Source: Phormidium tenue FACHB-1052
GTDB taxonomy: Bacteria; Cyanobacteriota; Cyanobacteriia; Phormidesmidales; Phormidesmidaceae
Length of the DNA stretch: 64,000 nt
Assembly (NCBI RefSeq): GCF_014696675.1
Contig: NZ_JACJQN010000017.1
Coordinates: forward strand, 62,001-126,000
Direction of reading: 5' to 3'
Below, piece by piece: positions 37,427 through 47,443 of this stretch. The position numbers and the translations under genes are program-made. Position 1 is the stretch's first letter, and every line of letters begins with the position of its first letter. Below the pieces are notes generated by a model that was not told where the DNA came from, did no database searches, and saw only the letters and a program-made list of their open reading frames with translations.

Positions 37427-38999
37427 GCGCTGGGCTTTCTTTCAGTCTCCGGTGTGGGCTTGGGGACGCTGGGTTTTGCTGGGGTTTTTGGCCCTGCGGG
37501 TGGTGTTTTGGCTGACAGCCTTCCCTAATCCCGACGAAGCTTACTACTGGTTGTGGGGGCAACGACCGAGCTTTTCGTACTACGACCACCCGCCTTTTCA
37601 CGCCTGGGTACAGGGGGTATTTGCCTCAGGGCTAGGGCGCTCTGCGGTTGTTCTGCGCCTGCCTAACCTAGTCAGCAGCGGAGTGTTAGGATTCACGGTC
37701 TTCCACATCTGTCGCTATCTCTATGGCGACCAAGCCAGGGATCGCTTCTGGCTAGTCATCCTGCTGGGGTTGTCGTCACCCTTGTTTTTTTGGTATTTGG
37801 GGCTGGCCTGGCACGACCACTGGCTGGTGACCTGGGCGGTGGTCAGCAGCTTTCTATTTGTCCGCTACGTGGATAGCGTAGTTGAGAATCCCAGCCAAGG
37901 CAGCGGGCGGGATCTCTACGGTGCCGCCATTTTTCTCGGCCTGGCAGGGTTGTGTAAGTACAACGCAGTCTTTGTAGGGCTGGGGTTTCTAGCGATGATT
38001 TTGGCGGATAGGCGACGCTGGCAAGTGCTGCGCGATCGCCGTCTCTACCTGGCCCTGGGCCTACTCTTGCTGGTGCTCTCGCCGATTTTGATTTGGAATG
38101 TTCAGCACGACTTCTTTTCGTTTCGGTTTTACCGCGATCGCACCGCCGGAGGTGGGCTTAACCTCAACTTGCTTCAGCCCGTGGTGTTTTTGGCCCTGTG
38201 TGGTCTGATTCTCGGCCCCATTCAGTCCTGGAGCATTATTCGACTGCTCAGGCAGCGGGGGAAGACGGCTATGGCTCGCGCCTCCTGCTATCCGGCCTTG
38301 GCGATTTGGATTTTTGGTCTTTCCACTGCGGCTTTTACAGCTCTGTCCACCGTATCCGTTGCGCTGTTTTATTGGAATATCTTGGCTTACCCGCTACTGT
38401 TCCCACTGCTGAGCGATCAGTTTTATCGGCCCCAGTGGTCAAAGCCAGTGCGGGCTGGGCAGTTGGCGATCGCCCAAGGTTTGGGCCTATTCGCCGCCAC
38501 AGCCCTAGTCGCCTACTACACCGTCATCCCCTTGGGAACGTTCTTTGGCTCAGTGGATCCCGATGGTGCCGCGCTCTACGGCTGGCCCCAGGTTGCCCAA
38601 GCCGTAACGACCCAGGCTGACGATCTCGACGATCCCCTACTGCTCACCACTGACTATCGCTCGGCCTCGGCCTTGGCCTATGCTCTCAACAACCCGGACG
38701 TGCTAGCTATCTCAGGTCGGCTCGATCAGTTTGACTTTTGGTACAACGCTCCCGATCTAGAGGGACGCGACGCTGTGCTACTGGGCGAAACCTGGCACCC
38801 GATTTGCCCCACCCATTTGGCCATGTTCGATCGCGTAGACCCGCCAGCAACTTTAGAAGTGCGTCGGTTTGGCCAGGTGCTGCAAACCTATGAAATGGTA
38901 CGGGGCTATGGCTTTAGGGCTGGGCCAGAGGGCTATCCCCTGACCCCAGACTATCCTCTGGCGTTTACCAGCAACGGAGAACAGTGCCTCCCAGAGTAG
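37419..38999 (+). CDS. ArnT/PMT-like GT-C membrane glycosyltransferase
   Basis: A 526-residue polytopic membrane protein of the family 39/83 (PMT_2, ArnT-like) type. The first external loop carries FPNPDEAYYWLWG, the catalytic Asp-Glu loop, followed by YYDHPPFHAWVQG, the typical second motif. About ten hydrophobic segments follow, then a C-terminal soluble domain (from about 380). Such enzymes move a sugar from a polyprenyl phosphate to lipid or protein on the outer face of the plasma membrane. Donor and acceptor are unknown. Translation is coupled to the preceding gene. Confidence 0.88.
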   Translation: MSKRWAFFQSPVWAWGRWVLLGFLALRVVFWLTAFPNPDEAYYWLWGQRPSFSYYDHPPFHAWVQGVFASGLGRSAVVLRLPNLVSSGVLGFTVFHICRYLYGDQARDRFWLVILLGLSSPLFFWYLGLAWHDHWLVTWAVVSSFLFVRYVDSVVENPSQGSGRDLYGAAIFLGLAGLCKYNAVFVGLGFLAMILADRRRWQVLRDRRLYLALGLLLLVLSPILIWNVQHDFFSFRFYRDRTAGGGLNLNLLQPVVFLALCGLILGPIQSWSIIRLLRQRGKTAMARASCYPALAIWIFGLSTAAFTALSTVSVALFYWNILAYPLLFPLLSDQFYRPQWSKPVRAGQLAIAQGLGLFAATALVAYYTVIPLGTFFGSVDPDGAALYGWPQVAQAVTTQADDLDDPLLLTTDYRSASALAYALNNPDVLAISGRLDQFDFWYNAPDLEGRDAVLLGETWHPICPTHLAMFDRVDPPATLEVRRFGQVLQTYEMVRGYGFRAGPEGYPLTPDYPLAFTSNGEQCLPE

Positions 39000-39137
39000 A
39001 CAGAATCCATCCCCCAATCTTGCTCCCTGCATTTGTCCAAAAACATTTAGGTAAATCTCCCGTAACCCCTTCCCTGGGCCAATCGCAGCCTCTGCTTACC
39101 CCATCGCCGTCACAATCAGCTAGAATGGGGAAGCTCA

Positions 39138-39201
39138 AGCCCTCGGGTTTGGGCTCCTTTAGCAGCAATGTTTTGGGAGGTGGGTCGAGGCCCACTTTTT
39201 T
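39138..39201 (+). promoter_or_regulatory. Attenuator-like leader structure before rimP
   Basis: A terminator-like hairpin, GTGGG/CCCAC (39180-39184 with 39191-39195, extended by two weak pairs) with T6 after it, ends only 23 bases before the rimP ATG. An upstream hairpin, AGCCC/GGGCT (39138-39142 with 39151-39155), holds CCTCGG, which can otherwise pair with UCGAGG in the terminator loop (39185-39190). The structures compete, as in transcription attenuators. A promoter between the T-run and rimP would hardly fit, so the rimP-nusA-rnpM transcript probably passes through this hairpin. Alternatively it simply ends the glycosyltransferase transcript. Confidence 0.5.
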
Positions 39202-39224
39202 ATTGGCATTCTTTTGCGGGTTAA

Positions 39225-39695
39225 ATGGTACATCCCCTTATTCCCCAAGTGCTTGAGCTGGTGGCCCCTGTTGCCCAAGAGCTAGGGCTAGAAGTGGTTG
39301 AAGCGGTTTTTCACACCAACCAGTCTCCTCCCGTGCTACGCATCGACGTGCGCAGTCTAGAAAATGAAGACACTGGCCTGGATGACTGCGAAAAAATGAG
39401 CCAGGCCCTCGAAGCCGTACTCGATACCAGCGACATCATTCCCGATGCCTACGTTCTGGAAGTGTCAAGCCCAGGAGTCTCTGCTGCCCTCGAAAGCGAT
39501 CGCGACTTTGTGGTGTTTAAGGGGTTCATGGTCGAAGTCGCCTTAACTGAGTCGCACAAGGGCAAAAAACAGTGGGTGGGCCAGCTAGTGCGCCGCGACG
39601 ATGAGACCGTGGTGCTCAGCCAAAAAGGAAAATCCATTTCCCTGCCTCGCAACCTGGTGCAGACGGTGGAGTTGAGTGACCAAAGCCCCGACTAG
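39225..39695 (+). CDS. rimP: Ribosome maturation factor RimP
   Basis: A 156-residue RimP, needed for maturation of the 30S subunit. The N-terminal domain has LVAPVAQELGLEVVEAVF, then LRIDVRS and the conserved DDCEKMSQALEAVLD; YVLEVSSPGV is the family hallmark; the C-terminal domain is an SH3-like barrel. The ATG at 39225 matches the usual N-terminus. It heads the conserved rimP-nusA-rnpM-infB order and follows an attenuator-like hairpin. nusA begins 81 bases later. Confidence 0.95.
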   Translation: MVHPLIPQVLELVAPVAQELGLEVVEAVFHTNQSPPVLRIDVRSLENEDTGLDDCEKMSQALEAVLDTSDIIPDAYVLEVSSPGVSAALESDRDFVVFKGFMVEVALTESHKGKKQWVGQLVRRDDETVVLSQKGKSISLPRNLVQTVELSDQSPD

Positions 39696-39776
39696 GGAGC
39701 ACACGCGCTGCGTTTAGGTTTTGCGATCGTCACAGATTTGTTACTTAAAAGATTTGTTGTCCTGAGGTGAGTGGTT

Positions 39777-41270
39777 ATGTCGTTAGTAAGTTTGCCCAAG
39801 CTGCAGGAGATGATCGATGTCATTAGCCACGAGCGCAACCTGCCCAAGCACGCGGTTGAAAATGCCCTGAGAGAGGCGCTGCTGAAGGGCTACGAGCGCT
39901 ACCGCCGCACCCGCGAAATCGACACCCACTTCGACGAAGAATACTTCGATAACTTCGACATTGAGCTAGATGTTGACGACTACGACGACCAAGGCTTCCG
40001 GGTGCTGGCCACCAAGACCATTGTTGACGAAGTCACTAGCCAAGACCACGAAATCTCCCTGTCAGAAGTGCGCGAAGTCGCTCCCGAGGCTCAAGCTGGT
40101 GACACCGTGGTGCTCGATGTCACCCCCGACCAGCGCGACTTTGGCCGCATGGCCGCCATTCAAACCAAGCAGGTGCTGGCCCAAAAGCTGCGCGACCAGC
40201 AGCGCAAGCTGGTTCAAGAAGAATTCCAAGACCTCGAAGGCAGTATTCTATCGGCGCGGGTGCTGCGGTTTGAGCGCCAGTCGGTGATCATGGCGGTCGT
40301 TAGCGGTGTGGGCCAGCCCGAGGTTGAGGCTGAGCTGCTCAAGCGCGATCAGCTCCCCAACGACAACTACCGGGCTAACGCCACCTTCCGCGTGGCGCTC
40401 AAAAAAGTCTCCGAAGGCTCTCACCGTGGCCCGCAGCTGCTGGTGTCGCGGGCCGACGCAGCGCTAGTGGTCGAGCTGTTTACCAACGAAGTGCCCGAGA
40501 TTGAGGATGAAATTGTCCGCATTGTGGCCGTCGCGAGGGAGGCAAACCCCCCCTCGCGTTCCGTTGGCCCCCGCACCAAGATCGCTGTGGATACTCTTGA
40601 GCGAGATGTGGATCCAGTCGGTGCCTGTATTGGTGCCAGGGGATCGCGCATTCAGGTGGTGGTCAACGAGCTGCGGGGCGAAAAAATTGACGTCATTCGC
40701 TGGTCGCCTGACCCGGCCACCTACATCTCCAACGCTCTAAGCCCGGCCCGTGTGGATGAGGTGCGCCTAGTCAACCCCGACGATCGCCAAGCACACGTGC
40801 TGGTGCCCGAAGACCAGCTCAGTTTGGCGATCGGCAAAGAGGGCCAAAACGTTCGCCTAGCGGCCCGTCTCACCGGCTGGAAGATCGACATCAAAGACTC
40901 GGGCAAGTATGACTATGATGATGAGGATCGCAAGATTGCCGAAATAGCGGCGGCTCGCGAAGAGGCCGCTCGCGAAGCCGCAGAGCTGGCAGCGGAGGAA
41001 GCTGAGGCAGCAGAATGGAAAGCGAAGGCGGCGGCAGAACGGGCAGCGGCTGAGGCTAGAGCAGCGGGCCTAGAGGTCGATGAAGCACCTTTTGAGGAGG
41101 ATGAATTAGAAGCTGCACCTCTCGCCGATGCTGAATATGACGCCAATCCAGAGTCCGCTGCTGAAGAGCCCGACTTTGAAGAAGCTGAGGCGGCTGAACT
41201 AGCCACCGATTTTGAAGAGGAAGAACCCCTGGCAGACGAGAGCCCAGTGGCGATCGCAGAGGAGGAATAA
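39777..41270 (+). CDS. nusA: Transcription termination/antitermination factor NusA
   Basis: A 497-residue NusA that binds RNA polymerase and nascent RNA, affecting pausing, termination and antitermination. The ATG at 39777 follows GAGGTGA at six bases. Order: N-terminal polymerase-binding domain (1-125, starting LPKLQEMIDVISHERNL), S1 domain (about 130-200), KH1 (about 225-290, with VGACIGARGSRIQ) and KH2 (about 300-360, with LAIGKEGQNVRLAARLTG). The C-terminal 130 residues are an Ala/Glu-rich acidic tail, common in cyanobacteria, in place of the proteobacterial AR domains. It may govern the attenuator upstream of rimP, but that is a guess. Confidence 0.96.
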   Translation: MSLVSLPKLQEMIDVISHERNLPKHAVENALREALLKGYERYRRTREIDTHFDEEYFDNFDIELDVDDYDDQGFRVLATKTIVDEVTSQDHEISLSEVREVAPEAQAGDTVVLDVTPDQRDFGRMAAIQTKQVLAQKLRDQQRKLVQEEFQDLEGSILSARVLRFERQSVIMAVVSGVGQPEVEAELLKRDQLPNDNYRANATFRVALKKVSEGSHRGPQLLVSRADAALVVELFTNEVPEIEDEIVRIVAVAREANPPSRSVGPRTKIAVDTLERDVDPVGACIGARGSRIQVVVNELRGEKIDVIRWSPDPATYISNALSPARVDEVRLVNPDDRQAHVLVPEDQLSLAIGKEGQNVRLAARLTGWKIDIKDSGKYDYDDEDRKIAEIAAAREEAAREAAELAAEEAEAAEWKAKAAAERAAAEARAAGLEVDEAPFEEDELEAAPLADAEYDANPESAAEEPDFEEAEAAELATDFEEEEPLADESPVAIAEEE

Positions 41271-41288
41271 ATTCTGGAGAAAGCTTCC

Positions 41289-41561
41289 ATGCAACCCAAC
41301 TATCGGCGCTGTGTTAGCTGTCGGCGGGTTGGGCCCAAGGCCGATTTTTGGCGCGTGGTGCGGGTTTATCCCGATCGCTCGGTGCGGCTCAGCGACGGCA
41401 TGGGGCGATCGGCCTACCTTTGCCCTCAGGCCGACTGTCTGCGCCAGGCGCAGAAAAAAAGTCGACTGGGGCGGGCTCTAAAAGCCAACGTGCCAGAGGA
41501 AATTTACCAAAACCTTTGGAACCAGCTAGAGAGCAAAATGGCTGATTCCATCGCGACATAA
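41289..41561 (+). CDS. rnpM: YlxR/RnpM family RNA-binding protein
   Basis: A 90-residue YlxR (DUF448) protein. YRRCVSCRRVGPKADFWRVV carries the conserved CxxCR-type N-terminus, and GRSAYLCPQADC is the second motif. Members bind RNA, and RnpM of Bacillus subtilis was reported to modulate RNase P. It lies 18 bases after nusA, in the standard position between nusA and infB. Confidence 0.92.
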   Translation: MQPNYRRCVSCRRVGPKADFWRVVRVYPDRSVRLSDGMGRSAYLCPQADCLRQAQKKSRLGRALKANVPEEIYQNLWNQLESKMADSIAT

Positions 41562-41901
41562 CCGTTTGTGCCTGGCTACTAAGCTTGAGTCAAGAGGATT
41601 AAAGGGGAAATGTGCCATCAGGAGGCTTAACCAAAAATTTTTGCAACTGAATCGTCTCTAGACGCGATCCCTCTGAGATTCTGTTCATTGGGGAAGCAAC
41701 TGATTACACTCATAGTATGGGTATCTGACTGGCCCCCCTAGGGCGTCAGTAAACTTGCTTGAGGTCCCATGTCCACCTAGCCTTGGTTTACAATGCCATG
41801 CTAGGGCTAACGTATTCGTCAGAATGGTTTGATGTCGTTTTGTTGGACGAAGCAGGTTGGTTTATGTAAGTAACAAGCTTGACTAGCGTAGGGAGATGTG
41901 G
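41562..41901 (+). other. Long leader before infB
   Basis: There is no gene. An inverted repeat CCTAGC/GCTAGG (41776-41781 with 41800-41805) surrounds TTTACAAT, a possible -10. The length and this site suggest that infB has its own promoter as well as read-through from rnpM. No terminator is visible after rnpM. Confidence 0.4.
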
Positions 41902-44900
41902 ATGAACGGCAAAGTGAGAATTTACGAGTTATCGAAGGAATTGGATTTGGATAACAAAGACATCTTGGCGATCGCAAGTCGCCTCGACATTGCCGTGAAG
42001 AGTCACAGCAGCACCATCGCAGAGTCAGAAGCTGATCAAATTCGTTCAGCGGCTCGTCAGTCTCGCGCCAGTGGCGGTGCCACTCGGCCCAATGCGCCCG
42101 ATCGCTCTGCCAGTCGGCCTCGACCAGCGGCCCCGGTCAAAAATGGCGATCGACCTGAACGCAAACAGCAAATTTTAGAAATTCGTCGCCACCGGGTTAC
42201 TCCTAGGGCCGACACTGAGGCAGGCGCTCCTACTCCTAACGTTGCCTCCCCGAGTGCCCCTGCCCCTAGCGCCAGTCGGCCAACGCGTCCTGATAGTCTT
42301 TCTCAGCCTCCTAGTCGTCCTGGGGAAACTCCTAGAGCCGATCAGGCAGAGGTTAAACCCAAGCCGCCAGTATCCCTCAATCGTCCTGGGGTGAGTGCTC
42401 CTGTTGAAACCCCTGTCGAAGAGGTTGAGACGGTTGCAGTCGAGCCCGTTGTAGCGGTCTCTCCACCGTCGGTCAAGCCAAGACCAGAGCTGATTGGGCC
42501 TGTATCTCGGGGTCGTACCGACAGTGACGATCGCCAGGTAATCGTGCCAGAGGGCGCTCGTCCGCCCCGCCCTGTTATTCGCCGCCCCGAGAGCCGTAGC
42601 CCCGAAAGTCGTTCGGCTGATGGCCCTGGTGCCCCGCGTCCCACCATTCCCATCCGCGAAATCGATGCGGGCGAAGATGTTACCCGTCTAAAGCCCAAAC
42701 CCAAGCTGCGGCGGCCCAATTCTGACGCCGAAACGGCCAGAGCCGAAACGGCTGCCCGCAACGAAACCCCTCCCGGCAATGACTCAATTTCCGTGCTTGG
42801 GGTCGGTGGTCTTGACGATCAACCGCGTCGTCCTTCGCCGCCTCGTCATAAGCGCGAAGAGCGCGAAGACGAAGACGATGATCAAAAGATGCGCGAAAAA
42901 GCCAGCAAGGTCGGCAAGACCAAGCGTCGAGGCCAAGGCGTGCTGGGTGAAGACGATGAAGATCTCGACGTGCTAGTCGATGAGCTTGACGAAGATGGAG
43001 AGCAGGCTACCGATGCCCAAAATCTGAGCATCTCACTAGCGCGTCCACCCAAACCCAAGAGTCCCAGTAGTGGTAGGCCGTCGTCACCGACGATGAAGAG
43101 CCACAAGCCCCAGCACCGTGACAGTAGTAGTGGCGGTGGTCGCTCCCGTCGCGGTCGCCGGGGTGAGGCTCAGCCCACCCAGGAGCGTCCCGAGTTTATC
43201 GTGCTCTCCGAAGGACTAACCGTCCATGAGCTGGCCGAGCAAATTATGGTGCCTGAGACAGAGCTGATCAAGTCTCTGTTCTTCAAAGGCATCGCTGCCA
43301 ATATTAACCAAACCCTCGATATCGAAACCGCCAAAATGGTGGCTGAAGAGTTTGAGGTCATGGTCGAAACCAGCGAAGTCGAGTCAGAGGCCAAAAAGGT
43401 CACTGAAATGATTGACGAAGCCGACTTTGAGAGTCTTAAGCGGCGGCCTCCGGTGGTTACCATCATGGGTCACGTTGACCACGGTAAAACCACGTTGCTC
43501 GACTCCATCCGCAAGACAAAGGTGGCTCAGGGCGAGGCTGGCGGCATCACTCAGCACATTGGTGCATACCATGTCGATGTCGATCATGCGGGCACGTCCC
43601 ATCAGATCGTGTTCCTCGACACCCCTGGCCACGAGGCATTTACCGCCATGCGGGCGCGGGGTACCCGAGTGACCGACATCGCCATTCTGGTGGTGGCGGC
43701 GGATGACGGTGTGCGGCCCCAAACTATTGAGGCCATTAGCCACGCCAAGGCCGCCGAGGTACCGCTGATTGTGGCCATCAACAAGGTTGATAAAGAGACA
43801 GCCAACCCCGATCGCGTCAAGCAAGAGCTAATGGAGCATGGGCTGGTGCCTGAGGAATGGGGCGGCGACACCATCATGGTGCCGGTGAGTGCCCTGTCAG
43901 GCGAAAATCTCGACAGCCTGCTGGAGATGATTGTGCTGGTCGCTGAGATCGAGGATCTCCAAGCTAATCCTGACCGTCTAGCTCGCGGTACTGTGATTGA
44001 GGCCAACCTCGACAAAGCCCGTGGCCCAGTGGCTACCCTGCTGATCCAGAACGGTACGCTGCGGGTGGGCGATTCGCTGGTGGCTGGTCCGATCTTGGGC
44101 AAGGTCAAGGCCATGCTCGACGATCGCCTCAAGCGAGTTCAAGTTGCTGGCCCCTCCTTTGCAGTTGAGGTACTAGGTCTCAACGATGTCCCCGCTGCTG
44201 GCGATGAGTTTGAGGTCTACTCCGATGAGAAGACCGCTAGAGCAGTGGCCGACAAGCGCATGCTTGAGCAGCGCCAGTCGCGTCTACAGCAGTCGATGGC
44301 CTCCCGCCGTGTTACCCTCAACACCATCTCTGCCCAGGTTCAGGAGGGCGATCTTAAGGATCTCAACCTGCTGCTCAAGGCCGACGTACAGGGTTCCATC
44401 GAAGCAATTTTGGCGGCGCTTCAGCAGCTACCGCAGAACGAGGTGCAGATTCGGGTATTGTTGGCTGCCCCTGGTGAAATCAGCGAAACTGACGTCGACC
44501 TGGCTGCTGCCAGTGGCGCGGTAATCGTCGGCTTCAACACTACTCTTGCGCCTGGAGCGCGGCAGTCTGCCGATCGCCTGGGTGTAGACGTGCGCGACTA
44601 CGAGGTGATCTATAACCTCCTCGATGATATCCAGGGCGCTATGGAAGGCCTACTCGACCCCGAAATGGTCGAGGAGACCCTGGGTCAGGTGGAAGTGCGG
44701 GCGGTATTCCCCGTGCGCAAGGGTGCGGTTGCCGGTTGTTACGTGCTTTCGGGCAAGGTGACTCGCAACTGCAACCTCCGAGTAGTGCGCGGTGGCGAGG
44801 TTGTTTATACTGGTAAGCTCGACTCCCTCAAGCGCATGAAAGAAGATGCCAAAGACGTGGCCTCCGGCTTCGAGTGCGGCATCGGCATCGACAACTTCAG

Positions 44901-44973
44901 CGACTGGAAAGAAGGCGACATTATCGATGCCTTCAAGATGGTCACGAAGCGTCGCACCTTGGCGATGGCCTAG
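41902..44973 (+). CDS. infB: Translation initiation factor IF-2
   Basis: A 1023-residue IF2 that brings fMet-tRNA to the 30S subunit and promotes subunit joining. The ATG at 41902 sits six bases after GGGAG and gives [20 protein letters not shown], the typical cyanobacterial N-terminus; an ATG at 41896 is too close. A long disordered Pro/Arg/Ser-rich region (about 50-420) precedes the G domain: [13 protein letters not shown] (from residue 522), [14 protein letters not shown]. Domains II, III and IV follow to the end. Length of the linker is normal for the phylum. Confidence 0.97.
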   Translation: MNGKVRIYELSKELDLDNKDILAIASRLDIAVKSHSSTIAESEADQIRSAARQSRASGGATRPNAPDRSASRPRPAAPVKNGDRPERKQQILEIRRHRVTPRADTEAGAPTPNVASPSAPAPSASRPTRPDSLSQPPSRPGETPRADQAEVKPKPPVSLNRPGVSAPVETPVEEVETVAVEPVVAVSPPSVKPRPELIGPVSRGRTDSDDRQVIVPEGARPPRPVIRRPESRSPESRSADGPGAPRPTIPIREIDAGEDVTRLKPKPKLRRPNSDAETARAETAARNETPPGNDSISVLGVGGLDDQPRRPSPPRHKREEREDEDDDQKMREKASKVGKTKRRGQGVLGEDDEDLDVLVDELDEDGEQATDAQNLSISLARPPKPKSPSSGRPSSPTMKSHKPQHRDSSSGGGRSRRGRRGEAQPTQERPEFIVLSEGLTVHELAEQIMVPETELIKSLFFKGIAANINQTLDIETAKMVAEEFEVMVETSEVESEAKKVTEMIDEADFESLKRRPPVVTIMGHVDHGKTTLLDSIRKTKVAQGEAGGITQHIGAYHVDVDHAGTSHQIVFLDTPGHEAFTAMRARGTRVTDIAILVVAADDGVRPQTIEAISHAKAAEVPLIVAINKVDKETANPDRVKQELMEHGLVPEEWGGDTIMVPVSALSGENLDSLLEMIVLVAEIEDLQANPDRLARGTVIEANLDKARGPVATLLIQNGTLRVGDSLVAGPILGKVKAMLDDRLKRVQVAGPSFAVEVLGLNDVPAAGDEFEVYSDEKTARAVADKRMLEQRQSRLQQSMASRRVTLNTISAQVQEGDLKDLNLLLKADVQGSIEAILAALQQLPQNEVQIRVLLAAPGEISETDVDLAAASGAVIVGFNTTLAPGARQSADRLGVDVRDYEVIYNLLDDIQGAMEGLLDPEMVEETLGQVEVRAVFPVRKGAVAGCYVLSGKVTRNCNLRVVRGGEVVYTGKLDSLKRMKEDAKDVASGFECGIGIDNFSDWKEGDIIDAFKMVTKRRTLAMA

Positions 44974-44979
44974 GCAAGG

Positions 44980-45006
44980 GCAGGGTTCCCTAACTGGGAA
45001 CCCTGC
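44980..45006 (+). other. Hairpin after infB
   Basis: An 11-bp perfect stem (GCAGGGTTCCC 44980-44990 with 44996-45006, loop TAACT) begins seven bases after the infB stop. There is no T-run after it, so it is not a standard terminator. It may protect the mRNA end or be a processing site. Confidence 0.55.
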
Positions 45007-45037
45007 GAGACAGCAGTGTAGAACAACGGAGTAGACA

Positions 45038-46048
45038 ATGGCATCCTGGCGCTGCGATCCGTACCTATGGGTACACCTGGCCGGATTGGCTACTGTACCT
45101 TTGTGGATCGACCTGTGCCTGCTCGGGCTGGCGGTGGGTAACCCCACCCTGCCAGAACTAGAGCTGGGTGTCATTGTGGCGTTAGGTGTGCTGCCGGTGC
45201 TGATCATGCAGCTGCGGCAGCCGTTTTATATTTTTAGTTTGCCAGGGCTAGCGTTGAAGCCCGCTGCGCTGCAAGACGATCAGCGTCGCTTGCTGAACCA
45301 GTTTCGGCGGTGGCGAGTGCGTTTGGGAGCGCTGCTGGTGCCGGTGCCGCTGGTGTGGGTTTTGCTAAAACTCTACCCGCTGGCCTTTTTGGCCCGTGAT
45401 TTAACTCCCTTTAGCGATTGGGGACGGCTGGGTGGGGTGGCGATCGCCGCCCTAAGCTTCCTGATGGCTAATCTGTTCTTGCAGATCCCCGTAGCCGTAT
45501 TTCAGGTCTTGGCTACGCCCGATCGGGTCATGGCTAGGGTTGCCCCCTATGCTGCTGAGAACGTTGCCGCTGACTTCACCTGGATTGGGCTGACGGTCGG
45601 TAAGATTTTGCCCGACTTAACCAATCGGGCGAGGCCCAAGATTGTTGCTCCAGCCATGGTGGAAACTGCTGAGCCTCCTCAAGTTTTGCCTGTTGAGCCA
45701 TCAGATACGGAGCATGGCCGTGGCGTTGCTGAAGCGATAGCTGAAACCGACGTGCCTTTGAAGCCTGCGGTTGAAGCAGACCCAGCGGAAGCTTCGGCCC
45801 ATGCCGATACGTCGGATGTGTCTGCCTCTTCAGAGGCGATCGCAGACCCTGTTGACCTTGAAGCTCTCCATGACTCCGTTACAGTAGAGCCCGTAGATTT
45901 CCTCGTCGATAGTGACGCTATGGTTGATGACAGGCCCTTGAGCCACCCAGAAGTTGAGGAGTTGAGCGACAACGTAACCCACCTAGAGGATGCGGACTAT
46001 TCGCAGCCCTTGACGGCGATCGCCGACATCTACCCTAAGGCTCGTTAG
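45038..46048 (+). CDS. Membrane protein with low-complexity acidic tail
   Basis: A 336-residue protein. The first 170 residues hold about four hydrophobic segments (VPLWIDLCLLGLAVG, LGVIVALGVLPVLIM, LGALLVPVPLVWVLLKLY, GVAIAALSFLMANLFLQ). After LTVGKILPDL a long acidic, Ala/Val/Asp-rich tail follows that is probably disordered. NCBI uses the label low-complexity tail membrane protein for a cyanobacterial family of this design, and I think this is a member. It follows infB in the same direction with a 64-base gap. Confidence 0.75.
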   Translation: MASWRCDPYLWVHLAGLATVPLWIDLCLLGLAVGNPTLPELELGVIVALGVLPVLIMQLRQPFYIFSLPGLALKPAALQDDQRRLLNQFRRWRVRLGALLVPVPLVWVLLKLYPLAFLARDLTPFSDWGRLGGVAIAALSFLMANLFLQIPVAVFQVLATPDRVMARVAPYAAENVAADFTWIGLTVGKILPDLTNRARPKIVAPAMVETAEPPQVLPVEPSDTEHGRGVAEAIAETDVPLKPAVEADPAEASAHADTSDVSASSEAIADPVDLEALHDSVTVEPVDFLVDSDAMVDDRPLSHPEVEELSDNVTHLEDADYSQPLTAIADIYPKAR

Positions 46049-46248
46049 GGCCTTGGCGTGCCGACCATAGACTCCTGTCAATTCCCAGTACTGTGGCCCT
46101 TGGCACAATCGCAGCGGGACGATTGCGCTATCTTATAGTTAGTCTTCTAGTGATCAGAGTTTTTGCTGACTCGCCGACTGATCGAGTGGCCCTGAGCGGT
46201 AGAAAGACCTAAGGTTTTGACAGTTATTCGAACTTTTTAGAGGCAGCT

Positions 46249-46449
46249 ATGGCCGCAACTCGCTCCGTCAACCCCATGCAGCTTTCTGAACACGCCCGCA
46301 TTTGGTTTAGCCTCAAGTCTGCGATCGCCAGCAGCTCCGGCTTTAAGAGCTGGAAGGGTGAGCTTCCTACTGCTGAGGCCGAGACCGCGCCGCTTGATCA
46401 GCTCGTGCGTCGCTACTTGCGCGAAACCTTAGAAACCCTGGCCTACTAA
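46249..46449 (+). CDS. Small conserved-looking cytoplasmic protein
   Basis: A 66-residue protein with a GAGG ribosome-binding site. It has two helical parts, LSEHARIWFSLKSAIASSSG and LDQLVRRYLRETLETLAY, joined by a charged loop. No family recognised, but the composition and codon use are like neighbouring genes, and short proteins of this shape are common in cyanobacteria. Its stop overlaps the stop of the convergent epimerase gene by four bases. Confidence 0.65.
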   Translation: MAATRSVNPMQLSEHARIWFSLKSAIASSSGFKSWKGELPTAEAETAPLDQLVRRYLRETLETLAY

Positions 46450-47435
46450 ACCCTGTAGTACTGCTTGTACCAAGCCACAAACTGCTCGATGCCCACTTCG
46501 ATGGGGGTACTGGGGGCAAATCCCACATTTGCCATCAGATCGCTGACATCGGCATAGGTGGCAGGCACATCTCCAGGCTGCATGCCGCATAGAACGGTTT
46601 TGGCAGTCTTGCCAAGGGCTGCTTCGATCACCTGAATAAAGCGCAGCAGCTCCACTGGCTGATGGTTGCCAATGTTGTAAATTTTGTAGGGAGCCTGGCT
46701 ATCGCTGTTAGGGTCTTTACTTGAGGTAGGAATGTGGGTCATCACTCGCACAACCCCCTCTACTACGTCGTCAATGTAGGTAAAGTCGCGCTTCATCTGG
46801 CCCTGGTTGAACACCTCAATGGGGCGATCGCCTAAAATTGCTTCCACAAACTTGAAGTAGGCCATATCGGGCCGCCCCCAGGGGCCATACACCGTAAAAA
46901 AACGCAGACCCGTAGTAGGGATTTGGTACAGGCTGCTGTAGGCGTGGGCCATCAACTCGTTGGCCTTTTTGGTGGCGGCATAGAGCGATACCGGATGGTC
47001 AACGCGATCGTCCACCGAGAACGGTACCTTGCGATTAGCCCCATACACCGAGCTGGATGAGGCAAACACCAGGTGCTTAACCCCCATCATGCGGCAGCCC
47101 TCCAGCAGGTTGAGAAACCCCGACAGGTTGCTGTCAGAGTAGGCGAAGGGGTTCTCCAGCGAGTAGCGCACCCCTGCCTGGGCCGCCAGGTGAATGACGT
47201 ACTGAAATTGGTGACTGCGAAATAGGGCCAGCATACCCACGCGATCGAACAGATCAAGCTGTTCGAAAGTAAAGCCATCGTTGGAGGTGAGCTGGGCGAG
47301 GCGATCGCGTTTCAATCCAACGTCGTAGTAGTCGTTGAGGTTGTCAATGCCATAGACCTGGTGACCGCTTTCCAACAGCCGCCGGGCGACAAACGAGCCC
47401 ACAAACCCCGCTACCCCAGTAACCAGTACAGCGAT
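46446..47435 (-). CDS. NAD-dependent epimerase, probably UDP-glucuronate 4-epimerase; apparent ATC start
   Basis: An extended SDR enzyme of about 329 residues. QVYGIDNLNDYYD and LKRDRL are typical of UDP-glucuronate 4-epimerases (CapI/GAE), which make UDP-galacturonate; catalysis uses YAATKKANE with SSSSVYG. The NAD-binding motif is TGVAGFVGS. The first ordinary start in frame is a GTG at 47402, which would cut that motif in half. The full motif requires a start at ATC (47433-47435), eight bases after a perfect AGGAGG; reading it as Met gives MAVLVTGVAGFVGS, a normal N-terminus for the family. Codons upstream reach a stop with no ATG, GTG or TTG. A CTG at 47424-47426 would trim three residues. 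Confidence 0.88.
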   Translation of the reverse strand: MAVLVTGVAGFVGSFVARRLLESGHQVYGIDNLNDYYDVGLKRDRLAQLTSNDGFTFEQLDLFDRVGMLALFRSHQFQYVIHLAAQAGVRYSLENPFAYSDSNLSGFLNLLEGCRMMGVKHLVFASSSSVYGANRKVPFSVDDRVDHPVSLYAATKKANELMAHAYSSLYQIPTTGLRFFTVYGPWGRPDMAYFKFVEAILGDRPIEVFNQGQMKRDFTYIDDVVEGVVRVMTHIPTSSKDPNSDSQAPYKIYNIGNHQPVELLRFIQVIEAALGKTAKTVLCGMQPGDVPATYADVSDLMANVGFAPSTPIEVGIEQFVAWYKQYYRV

Positions 47436-47443
47436 GACCGTAG

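Noticed and set aside
41902..43160. Low-complexity N-terminal half of IF2 as a frameshift or insertion
   Set aside because: Long Pro/Arg/Ser-rich linkers are normal in cyanobacterial IF2 and the frame is unbroken.
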